A DNA stretch of 64,000 nt. Origin: Campylobacter concisus. Lineage in GTDB: Bacteria; Campylobacterota; Campylobacteria; Campylobacterales; Campylobacteraceae. Within the stretch, counting starts at the first letter, position 1. Each line of letters opens with the position of its first letter. Made by a program: the position numbers and the translations under genes. The stretch covers positions 1-64,000 of the forward strand of contig NZ_PPCG01000034.1 of the NCBI RefSeq assembly GCF_002913745.1. Reading direction: 5' to 3'. The notes beneath the pieces were generated by a model that worked only from the letters and a program-made list of their open reading frames with translations, made no database searches and was not told the origin of the DNA. Shown here in pieces: positions 56,887 through 64,000 of the stretch.

Positions 56887-57710
56887 CAATTCTTTCCTAA
56901 AATTTCTAAATTCTCGCACGCCTCTTTTAAGCCATTTTTGCAGCTTTTAGTGAAAATTTCACGTGCTTTTTCTACGTCCTCTTTCACGCCTTTGCCCTCA
57001 GCTAGCATGATAGCGTAGTTGTTGCAGCCCTTTTCATAGGCGTATATGCACGCTTGCTCGTAAAGCTTTGTCGCTTTTGTAAGGTTTTGATCAACCCCTT
57101 GCCCATAAACATATAAAAAGCCAAGGTTGTCACACCCTATGCCAGCTTCGTTTGCGCAGGCCATCTCGTAGTATGTTTTAGCTTTTGCGTAGTCTTTCTC
57201 GGTGCCTTCGCCCTGAGCATATAAGTAGCCAAGGTTGCTACATCCCATGCCGTCCCCTGCTTTGCAAGCCTTTTCATAAAGCTCTTTTGCCTTTTTTGGA
57301 TCTTTTCTCACACCAGTACCATTTGCATAGAGCAAGCCAAGCTCCGTGCAGCCCTCGTTGTCGCTACATGCTTTTTCGTAAAATTTAACTGCTTTTGCTA
57401 GGTCTTTTTCTACGCCTTTGCCTTTTTCATAGACGTAGCCAAGGTTGCTGCAAGCCATAGAGAAATTTTGATCGCAAGCCTTTTCATAGAGCATTGCCGC
57501 TTTTGCCTCGTCCTTTTTGACGTTGCCGTCACCCCTGCTGTAAAGCACAGCTAGGTTGTAGCAGCCTGATGCCTTTTTCTCTTTGTCGCAAGCATCTTTA
57601 TAAATTTGTGCTAGTTTATTGTGATCATCTTTTGCGTTTAAAGCCTCTTTGATGTAGCCAGCATTTAAAACGCACAAACTAGCAACAAGTAAAACCAAAC
57701 TCTTCATCAT
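56886..57710 (-). CDS. Exported Sel1-repeat protein of the mcc cluster
   Basis: 274 residues. A signal peptide (cleavage near residue 18) and about seven 36-residue Sel1 repeats (AMLYEKACDQNFSMACSNLG, with GKGVEKDLAKA between) with Cys pairs. It is related to the protein at 51596 but differs in sequence and base use. It lies 5 bases after ccsA1. The role could be a scaffold for assembly of the periplasmic enzyme; this is inferred from position. Confidence 0.85.
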   Translation of the reverse strand: MMKSLVLLVASLCVLNAGYIKEALNAKDDHNKLAQIYKDACDKEKKASGCYNLAVLYSRGDGNVKKDEAKAAMLYEKACDQNFSMACSNLGYVYEKGKGVEKDLAKAVKFYEKACSDNEGCTELGLLYANGTGVRKDPKKAKELYEKACKAGDGMGCSNLGYLYAQGEGTEKDYAKAKTYYEMACANEAGIGCDNLGFLYVYGQGVDQNLTKATKLYEQACIYAYEKGCNNYAIMLAEGKGVKEDVEKAREIFTKSCKNGLKEACENLEILGKN

Positions 57711-57715
57711 ATCTC

Positions 57716-60334
57716 CTAAACTACTTTTATATCTCTACCGCGGTAGGCTAGGGCGATTAGCAAGGCAAGAGCCGCTAAGATCAAATATATTAGCCCTGAA
57801 ACGCCAAAACTTTCGCCATTTGCGTATGAGTGAAGTCCGCTAAGGTAGAAATTTACTCCAAAATATGTAAAAAGCACCGAAGCAAATGATAGCACGCTAG
57901 CCGTTAAAAAGGCAAAAACGCCCCTTAGCTTTGGTATAAACCTTAAATGAAGCACTATGGCATAGACGATGATCGTGATGTATGACCAGCTCTCTTTGCT
58001 GTCCCAGCCCCAGTATCTACCCCAGCTCTCATTCGCCCAGACGCCGCCTAAGAAATTTCCGATAGTTAGCAAGCTAAGTCCTATGATGAGGCTTAGCTCG
58101 TCAGTAGCGGCTAGGTATCTTATCTGTTCGCTAAGCTTTTGCTCGTTTTTGTCATTTTTTAGAGCCATCAAGATAAGTCCCACAAGACCTAGCACAAAGC
58201 CAAAGCCCAAAAAGCCGTAGCTTGCTGTGATGACGCTTACATGCACGCTAAGCCAAAATGACTTTAAAACTGGGACTAAATTTGTTATCTGTGGGTTTAT
58301 AAAATTTAGATGAGCTACCAGCAAGCTAACACTTGCAAAGAGCGAAGCAGCGCCAAGAGCGAAGCTTTGATGCTTGAAAAATAGCACTCCAGCTAGCACG
58401 CTTATAAGCGAGATATAAACTAAACTCTCATAAGCATCGCTCCAAGGTGCGTGGCCTGAGATATAAGCGCGTAGGGCTAAATTTAGAGCATGCACTATAA
58501 ATGCAGTAAAAAATGCAAGGCTAAGCGCTCTTTCAAATCTAAATTTCCTTCCAAAAAATAGCCTATAAAAGCCAAGGGCGAGCGAGGCAAGAGCTAGGAT
58601 CATATAAAAATAGATAAGAAATTTAAATATCTCCATTTGATTGTAGAGCAATTCAAGGCTGACTTTTGCCTCGCTTGGCGCAAGAGAGCCTAGAGTGCTT
58701 CTTTGATAGTTTGAAATTTGCTCCAAGCTCTTGTCAGCCCCTGCGCACTCGCCACTTTTTACGCAAAGGCTTAAATTTTCTATGTAAGCGCCTAAAACGC
58801 TTTTAAACTCATTTGAAATTTCATCTTTGCTAAAGGCTTCATTTACGCCTAGCCACGTGATCGCGTCATTATTTTTAGCGGGGATAAATTTTAAAATTTC
58901 GCCCTTTAGCGCAAGGTATAAGATGTTTAGCCTCTCGTCAAATTTAATGACATCACTATCAAATTTATCTCTTTTTGAGGTGGATTTTTCATTTGCAGCC
59001 TCTACAAATTTAGCCAGCTTATACTCGCCATTTTCGTTAAAGACGTCATTAAAGCTAGCAAATTTCTCACTAACGCCAAGAAGCTCACCCACGCGCTCAC
59101 TCGTGATCTTTACTATCTTTTTATCCATCCACTCTTGTGGCGAGATGGCAAAAGAGAGCATAAGCTCATCGCTGCTAAGCCCAAAGAGCGTGGTTTTGGT
59201 TGAAATTTTGCTTATTACTGCCCTTGTGTAAGAGCCAGCTGGTGCGATCCTGCTATCAGTTTGAACCAAAATTTTGGCAAATTTATCTGCGTGAGCTTTA
59301 AAATTTGTAGCTTCGTCGCTTGCAAAATTTGGCGTAGCGTTTAGCAAAAGCAGGGCCAAAAGTGCAAACTGCGTGCCTTTTATGAAGTTACAAAGTCTAA
59401 AAAATCGGCTCTTTTTGCTAAATAAATTTCCCACAAAGCCAAGGCAAAGCAGAAAATATCCGATGTAAGTTGGCACTTTGCCAGGATCAAAGCTGATCTC
59501 AAAGGCGCTTCCAAGCTCGTCAGCGTCGTATGATGACTGAAAAATTTTATAGCCCATGATGCTAAGTGGGTGATTTAGCGAAATTTCATGCTCGCTTTTT
59601 GCGATGCTTACTTTGCTCGTGTAAGACGATGGGCTATTTAGCCCTGCGTAGCGCTCTAGGATAAATTTATCAAGCCTTAGTGAAAATGGTAAATTTATAG
59701 CCCTTGAGCTAAAGTAAAATTTCGCCTCTTGCCCATCAAAGCTCAAAATGCTTGGCTCAAGATCATATCCAGCGCCACCTTTTAGCTTGGCGGTTTTGCT
59801 CTTTTCATTAGCAAAGCCAGCCTCTATGCTAAGCGTGGCTGGAGCGTTTTTCTCATCTTTTTTGTAGCCAACTATCTTTATAATAAATTCTTTGCCGTTT
59901 ATATCTTTTTTGAAGCCAAAGTCGTTTTTGCCAAGTAGACTAAGTCTTAGTGGATATTCAAAGCTTTCATTTGAAATTTGCACTCTCAAATAGGGCTTTG
60001 TGCTTTGCATATAGTTGCCACTCTCGCCCACTCTAAGATGCATAACGCCCTCTTCGCCAAAGTATCTTGTAAGCGCAGCACCGATGAAGATCAGAATAAA
60101 AGCAAGATGTATCAAAAATGCGCCAAATTTCTTATACATCTTGGTTTTTACGATGCTAATGGCTAGGCAAATAACGCAAGCTGCCATGACGCACTCGTAC
60201 CAGAGCGCTTCATAAACAAGCACTCTAGCCGTCTGTGTGTCATAAAAATTTTCCAAAAAGGTCGCCGCCCCTGCACCAAAAGCAAGGATAAATAATAATA
60301 TTAAAGACAAGCGATAAATGTTTAAAATTTTCAT
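57716..60334 (-). CDS. ccsA1: Fused CcsBA cytochrome c synthase, CcsA1-like
   Basis: 872 residues from the ATG at 60334. The N-terminal ResB/CcsB part has TM helices and a large periplasmic domain; the C-terminal CcsA part has the haem-handling motif ESWGRYWGWDSKESWSY (about 775-791) and conserved His in LSVHVSVITASYGFL and HSYANGESFG. It exports haem and attaches it to apocytochromes (System II). In Wolinella, CcsA1 in the mcc cluster is dedicated to the CX15CH motif of MccA. The same position here supports that assignment. Confidence 0.9.
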   Translation of the reverse strand: MKILNIYRLSLILLFILAFGAGAATFLENFYDTQTARVLVYEALWYECVMAACVICLAISIVKTKMYKKFGAFLIHLAFILIFIGAALTRYFGEEGVMHLRVGESGNYMQSTKPYLRVQISNESFEYPLRLSLLGKNDFGFKKDINGKEFIIKIVGYKKDEKNAPATLSIEAGFANEKSKTAKLKGGAGYDLEPSILSFDGQEAKFYFSSRAINLPFSLRLDKFILERYAGLNSPSSYTSKVSIAKSEHEISLNHPLSIMGYKIFQSSYDADELGSAFEISFDPGKVPTYIGYFLLCLGFVGNLFSKKSRFFRLCNFIKGTQFALLALLLLNATPNFASDEATNFKAHADKFAKILVQTDSRIAPAGSYTRAVISKISTKTTLFGLSSDELMLSFAISPQEWMDKKIVKITSERVGELLGVSEKFASFNDVFNENGEYKLAKFVEAANEKSTSKRDKFDSDVIKFDERLNILYLALKGEILKFIPAKNNDAITWLGVNEAFSKDEISNEFKSVLGAYIENLSLCVKSGECAGADKSLEQISNYQRSTLGSLAPSEAKVSLELLYNQMEIFKFLIYFYMILALASLALGFYRLFFGRKFRFERALSLAFFTAFIVHALNLALRAYISGHAPWSDAYESLVYISLISVLAGVLFFKHQSFALGAASLFASVSLLVAHLNFINPQITNLVPVLKSFWLSVHVSVITASYGFLGFGFVLGLVGLILMALKNDKNEQKLSEQIRYLAATDELSLIIGLSLLTIGNFLGGVWANESWGRYWGWDSKESWSYITIIVYAIVLHLRFIPKLRGVFAFLTASVLSFASVLFTYFGVNFYLSGLHSYANGESFGVSGLIYLILAALALLIALAYRGRDIKVV

Positions 60335-60350
60335 CACCTGCCCTTAAGCC

Positions 60351-61280
60351 TTAAATGCTATAAGTCTGTCCTGCATAAAGTATAAAAACCCTAAGCAATA
60401 AAACGCCAACGACTGCTGCAAATGAGCCAAGGTAGAAGCTAAATTTCATCTTGCCAAGTGCAAAATTTAAAACAAGAGGCAAGACAAAGCCAACTAAAAC
60501 AACCCCAAGCCAAAAGAATTTAGCCCAAACGCCACTATAAAATGCAACTGCTGCCTCTTGCTGATAGCTTGAGCCAAGCAAAAGTGAGACAAAAAGCATT
60601 AAAATGAGTAAAATTTCAGCGCATAAGACGTAAAACTCCACGCCATGAAGCGAGCTAAGGTCGCTTGAGTGCGGATCTTCTTTGAAAAATAGTGCTGCTA
60701 TCAAGCTGCTACCACTTATGCCAGCACTAAGCCCTGAAGCTATGAAAAGCGCTGGTAAAACGGCGGTGTTTAAAAGTGGAAATCTAATGAGCACCGAGAT
60801 CAAAAAGCCTGTATATGCGCAAATGATAACCGCAAAAATCAGGCAAAGCGCGCTTAAGAGCGGATAAAGTGGCGATAAAATTTTCATCACGCCATCAAAA
60901 AAGCCACAAAATGACTTTAACTCTGCATTAAAAGCGTATAGACACATCAAAAAGCTAAGTGGTATAAACACGCAAAGTCCTGCTACACCGATAGACATAA
61001 CCGATGTGAAGTTGTAATTAATCAAAATTTTCCAAAACAAAAGTGGCTTTTCAAGGTCAGCTATCAAGCAAACCATACCAAGCATGATGCTAACGAATGC
61101 CAAAAGTGAAGCAGCCTTAAAAAATGGGCTAAAGCCATCTTGCCTTTTGTAGCGCTTTAGAACTATGGCAGCTATTAGCGCTCCGCCGCTCATACCAGCT
61201 AGCAAAAGATAAACAGCGATCGGCCAGCCCCACTCAACTGCGTGCGAAAATGTCGCAGTGAAATTTAATGCACCATCCAT
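60351..61280 (-). CDS. mccD: NrfD-like membrane quinol dehydrogenase, MccD
   Basis: 309 residues with eight or nine TM helices, starting WGWPIAVYLLLAGMSGGALI (about 17-36), the family signature of NrfD/PsrC proteins. It would oxidise menaquinol and pass electrons to the Fe-S protein MccC. It follows mccC after one base and precedes ccsA1. The pairing with MccA makes sulfite respiration the likely process, since NrfD proteins alone do not tell the substrate. Confidence 0.88.
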   Translation of the reverse strand: MDGALNFTATFSHAVEWGWPIAVYLLLAGMSGGALIAAIVLKRYKRQDGFSPFFKAASLLAFVSIMLGMVCLIADLEKPLLFWKILINYNFTSVMSIGVAGLCVFIPLSFLMCLYAFNAELKSFCGFFDGVMKILSPLYPLLSALCLIFAVIICAYTGFLISVLIRFPLLNTAVLPALFIASGLSAGISGSSLIAALFFKEDPHSSDLSSLHGVEFYVLCAEILLILMLFVSLLLGSSYQQEAAVAFYSGVWAKFFWLGVVLVGFVLPLVLNFALGKMKFSFYLGSFAAVVGVLLLRVFILYAGQTYSI

Positions 61281-61281
61281 C

Positions 61282-61965
61282 TTACACCCCCGCTTTTACT
61301 TTAGGAATATATCTAAGGCTTGGTTTTGTGCCAAGTTCTGCTCTTAGCCTTATGCTATCTTTGACAGCTAAAAGCTGACTAATGTGCGAGCTCTCATCGT
61401 TTAAATCGCCAAAGACCAAAGCCTCATATCTGCACGCCTCAACGCAGGCTGGATCTTTTTTATCCTTTAAATTTGTATCTATGCAGAAGTTACAGCTTTG
61501 GGCTGAGTGATTGACTTTGTCGATATATCTCACGTCGTAAGGACAGGCTACGATGCAGTATTTACAGGCGATGCAGTCATCTATGTTTGTAGTTTGGATG
61601 CCAGTTTTTATGTCCTTGTGACAGGCTTTTGTTGGACAAACAGCCACGCATGGTGCATCCTCGCACTGCTGACAAGATACTCTTACATATCTTTTATCAA
61701 GCAAATTTTTTGGATCAGTCTTATCCTCTACAAAAAGTCTCATCTGCCCTTTTGGGACTAAATTTACCTTTCTACATGCCACTTCGCAGTCCGTGCAGCC
61801 GACGCATTTGTTTTGGTCAAATATCATGCCAAAATGTGGTTTTTTCGCACTCTCTTCACTCTTAAAAGCAAAACCACTACTTGCCACGCTAGCACCAGCA
61901 GCCACAACTGCTATGCGTTTAAAGAAGGCTCTTCTGCTATTTTGATTTTGCATTTTTAACTCCAT
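61282..61965 (-). CDS. mccC: Periplasmic four-cluster ferredoxin-like protein, MccC
   Basis: 227 residues with a Tat signal (SRRAFFKRIAVVAAGASVAS). Four Cys groups predict four [4Fe-4S] clusters: CVGCTDCEVAC, CQQCEDAPCVAVCP, CIACKYCIVACP, and CNFC with CVEAC. This is the NrfC/PsrB family. It would carry electrons from MccD to MccA. An ATG at 61953 is an equally good start because GGAG lies 6 bases before it, giving a shorter Tat n-region. It follows mccB by 7 bases. Confidence 0.9.
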   Translation of the reverse strand: MELKMQNQNSRRAFFKRIAVVAAGASVASSGFAFKSEESAKKPHFGMIFDQNKCVGCTDCEVACRKVNLVPKGQMRLFVEDKTDPKNLLDKRYVRVSCQQCEDAPCVAVCPTKACHKDIKTGIQTTNIDDCIACKYCIVACPYDVRYIDKVNHSAQSCNFCIDTNLKDKKDPACVEACRYEALVFGDLNDESSHISQLLAVKDSIRLRAELGTKPSLRYIPKVKAGV

Positions 61966-61972
61966 TTATGCC

Positions 61973-62731
61973 TTAATGAGGCTTTTTAATGACCTCATTT
62001 TGCTCTTTTTCATGAATTTTTCTTGCTGCCTCAGCTAGTTCACTAGGCTTTAAGACCTTAATAAGCTCTATCTCAAAAACGATAGTCTCGCCTCCAGGTA
62101 TCCCCTCCATGCCGCTATCGCCGTATGCAAGCTCAGGCGGGATGACAAATTTAAACTTCTCACCCTCTTTCATAAGCATAAGTCCCTCTTCAAGCCCAGG
62201 GATCAAATTTAGCATCGAAAGATGAGCTGGAGCCTCTTTTGTCTTGTCAAAGACTTTGCCATCGACAAAACTTGCTTTATAATTTACTATGATGATGCTC
62301 TCAGGCTTTGGTGTAGCCCCTTTTGAGCCACCTTTTATGATCTCATATTGTAAATTTGATTTTGTTGTTTTTACATTTTTATTTTTTGCATTTTTTTCCA
62401 TATAGGCTTTGCCTTGGGCTAAATTCTCTTTTAGCTTGGCAGCCTCTTTTTCTTTTACTATCTTATCTAAGCTTTCAGCCCTTTTGTTTAGTAGCTTTGC
62501 TATCTCATCATCACTTAGTTTTAGCTCGCTCTTTAGCGCATCGCTAAAGCCTCTTATGACTGCATCAGCGTCATAGCCAACACCTAGTTGCTTTTGATCT
62601 AGCAGTCCTTTTAAAACATATCCACCGCTTGTTGCACCTATGGCATAAGAGTCGTTTGTATCGACATTTGCTAAGAGACTAGCCACGCTTAGGCTAAGAA
62701 GTAGCGAACATTTTAAAAACGCATTTTTCAT
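61973..62731 (-). CDS. mccB: Exported FKBP-type peptidyl-prolyl isomerase, MccB
   Basis: 252 residues with a signal peptide (cleavage near LLA at 21), an FkpA-like helical N-domain (about 25-120), and a C-terminal FKBP domain with VNYKASFVDGKVFDKT, LIPGLEEGLMLMKEGEKFKF, PPELAYGD and IVFEIELI. It assists folding of exported proteins; in the Wolinella mcc cluster the equivalent gene follows mccA. Here the same order is kept. Confidence 0.88.
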   Translation of the reverse strand: MKNAFLKCSLLLSLSVASLLANVDTNDSYAIGATSGGYVLKGLLDQKQLGVGYDADAVIRGFSDALKSELKLSDDEIAKLLNKRAESLDKIVKEKEAAKLKENLAQGKAYMEKNAKNKNVKTTKSNLQYEIIKGGSKGATPKPESIIIVNYKASFVDGKVFDKTKEAPAHLSMLNLIPGLEEGLMLMKEGEKFKFVIPPELAYGDSGMEGIPGGETIVFEIELIKVLKPSELAEAARKIHEKEQNEVIKKPH

Positions 62732-62750
62732 TTCAAACCCTTAAGATTAA

Positions 62751-62770
62751 AGGGGCTAAAACTAGCCCCT
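62751..62770 (-). terminator. Intercistronic hairpin between mccA and mccB
   Basis: AGGGGCTA/TAGCCCCT, a perfect 8-bp stem with a four-base loop, five bases after the mccA stop. On the minus strand it runs into TTAATCTTAAGGG. It may be a partial terminator or a 3'-protecting structure that raises mccA transcript over the rest. Confidence 0.6.
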
Positions 62771-62775
62771 AAATG

Positions 62776-64000
62776 CTATAAATTTTTGTTTAGAATTCTC
62801 TGAGCTTCTTTTATATACTCTTTAGATGCATCTAGTCTTTGTTTAGTAAATTTAAATCCGTGCATACCCCACGAACCATCTTTTTCGACCATATCGATGA
62901 TCTCTTGAGCGTTTTGGACAAGCTCATAAACTCTTGCTTTATCACTTGGATCTAGCTTTTTAGTCTCTAGTAGTGAGTAAATTCCCTCGATACCTATTTT
63001 GACCTCTGAGAATTCATTTTTAACTGGAGTTTGCCATCCCATAACCTCATCATAAACTTGTTTTTGGTTTTTGAAGTGAAGTGTTGGTTTTAGCTCAGAT
63101 AGTACTGGGCTATGGCAGCCTTTGTTATCTTTCATATCTTTATCAGCCCAAGATGTTCTAGCGCATGCCCACATCAAATCAACATAGTTGTGGCCATTTT
63201 TATCTCTCTCAAAGTGCCAATCTTTAGCATCTCTTGGACCTTTAGCAGCGTCGCCTGGGACAAGAGATTTCTCTTTTGGATCGACCATGATCTTCCAGAT
63301 GTGAGAGCGTCTTTGAGTATCAAAGCCAGCGTTGTCTTGGAACTGAACAGCGTAGAAATTCTCGCAGCTCATCATAAATGGCATGTGGCAAGATGCACAA
63401 GTGTTGTTTTTGTGAGTATCTGCCTTTGATGCGATATATGCTTGAGTCTCGTGACAATCTTTACAATCTTTTTTGAGTTTTGGTTTAGTGTAGAACGCAC
63501 TTAGATAGCCTTGATCTGGGTTGTAGTTCATGCCAGTTACGCTCTTATCGCCTACGACGTTACCTGTGTTGTCGTGTGGATCGTGGCAAGTGACGCATCT
63601 CATACCTTTATCGTAGTGAGCGGTAAAGTATGATTGTGAGCCCTCAGAACCGCATCCTGGTCCCATTGATTTAAATTTAGAGCTTAGTGAGAGATCAAGC
63701 TTGCCGTTATTAAGTGGGTTAGCTCGCATTAGATCTGGACTAAAGTTAAATCTTTGGTGACAGCGTTCGCAGTTTGATGTTCTAAAATTTGTAGCTCCAT
63801 CAAGGTGACCGCCAGCTCCGTGGCACTCCTCACAGCTTACGCCTTTTGAGATAGTGTGTTTTTGAAGCTCTTTTGCATTACCAAGTGCTGCGTAAAATTC
63901 TGCTTTTGACTTAAAGTCAAATTTAACTGGGTGGCAAACCTCACAATATGATGAGTTTGCTTGGAAAAACATCGATTTTTTATGTTTTGCGGCGTATGAG
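62776..64000 (-). CDS. mccA: Octahaem sulfite reductase MccA (5' end beyond window)
   Basis: The frame stays open to the window edge, so the N-terminus is missing. From the first in-window Met (63972), haem motifs are CEVCH (10-14), CEECH (47-51), CERCH (68-72), CVTCH (126-130), CKDCH (170-174), CASCH (192-196), and the unusual C270-x15-C286-H287. That makes seven; the eighth is expected upstream. The CX15CH motif is the mark of MccA, the copper-containing octahaem sulfite reductase of Wolinella. Non-haem C107 (GPGCGSEG) and C203 (MMSCENF) fit the two copper ligands. It reduces sulfite to sulfide in the periplasm. Confidence 0.92.
   Translation of the reverse strand, partial: SYAAKHKKSMFFQANSSYCEVCHPVKFDFKSKAEFYAALGNAKELQKHTISKGVSCEECHGAGGHLDGATNFRTSNCERCHQRFNFSPDLMRANPLNNGKLDLSLSSKFKSMGPGCGSEGSQSYFTAHYDKGMRCVTCHDPHDNTGNVVGDKSVTGMNYNPDQGYLSAFYTKPKLKKDCKDCHETQAYIASKADTHKNNTCASCHMPFMMSCENFYAVQFQDNAGFDTQRRSHIWKIMVDPKEKSLVPGDAAKGPRDAKDWHFERDKNGHNYVDLMWACARTSWADKDMKDNKGCHSPVLSELKPTLHFKNQKQVYDEVMGWQTPVKNEFSEVKIGIEGIYSLLETKKLDPSDKARVYELVQNAQEIIDMVEKDGSWGMHGFKFTKQRLDASKEYIKEAQRILNKNL

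Noticed and set aside
52484-64000. Nitrite reductase (nrf) cluster, suggested by NrfC/NrfD-like genes and a CcsBA protein.
   Set aside because: The multihaem protein has CX15CH and no CXXCK motif of NrfA, so the mcc assignment is better.

Overview
The window reads as a chromosomal segment of a microaerophilic or anaerobically respiring Campylobacterota species. Campylobacter concisus or a close oral or gut relative (C. curvus, C. showae, C. rectus) fits best. Signs are a fused CcsBA-type cytochrome c synthase, desulforubrerythrin, a cytochrome bd oxidase with a DUF4492 partner, RNase J, many TTG starts, and frequent AAATTT words in the resident genes. This is inferred from gene content; no database search was possible. 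I saw no rRNA or tRNA gene, CRISPR array or insertion sequence.

Layout. Positions 1-5.5 kb are mostly plus strand: a kinase-fold protein, a PepSY membrane protein, nrdB, a lipoprotein, a nitrilase-family amidohydrolase and pcm. Positions 5.5-10.1 kb are minus strand: an outer-membrane barrel remnant, recJ, its intact paralogue and pyrG. Positions 10.2-13.3 kb carry DUF4492-cydA-cydB plus a 33-residue membrane ORF that looks like a bd-oxidase accessory subunit. ilvD and thiD converge at 15.7 kb. A two-component system with a small LapA-retention-module-like protein follows (16.6-19.5 kb), then dsbB/dsbA and desulforubrerythrin. Positions 22-29.4 kb are an accessory minus-strand block: two tannase-type esterases (one interrupted by an in-frame stop), a two-domain ABM protein, a flavin reductase, two SDR enzymes and an iron alcohol dehydrogenase. 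Positions 29.4-37.2 kb hold anaerobic and aerobic ribonucleotide reductase genes. The anaerobic NrdD is split so that its glycyl-radical loop lies on a separate 56-residue protein, and an AT-rich OLD-family ATPase/TOPRIM gene sits between the two systems. Positions 37.5-51.5 kb are mainly housekeeping (purB, rluA-type, rlmN, hisF, an UPF1-like helicase, rsmA, RNase J, kdsD, rluB), plus an HTH/membrane-protein pair flanking a perfect 24-bp palindrome.

Positions 52.5-64 kb are the most distinctive part. It is a minus-strand cluster for sulfite respiration of the MccA type: mccA (cut by the window edge), mccB (FKBP isomerase), mccC (Fe-S protein), mccD (NrfD-like quinol dehydrogenase) and ccsA1 (dedicated cytochrome c synthase). 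It continues into a Sel1 protein, a frameshifted ORF, a NosL-type copper chaperone, a small exported protein, an FtsX/LolD-type ABC transporter, a cysteine-containing polytopic protein and a further small exported protein. MccA shows the hallmark CX15CH haem motif and two non-haem cysteines spaced as expected for the copper site. Together the genes would move electrons from menaquinol through MccD and MccC to periplasmic MccA, with CcsA1 attaching the unusual haem and the NosL/ABC genes plausibly supplying copper.
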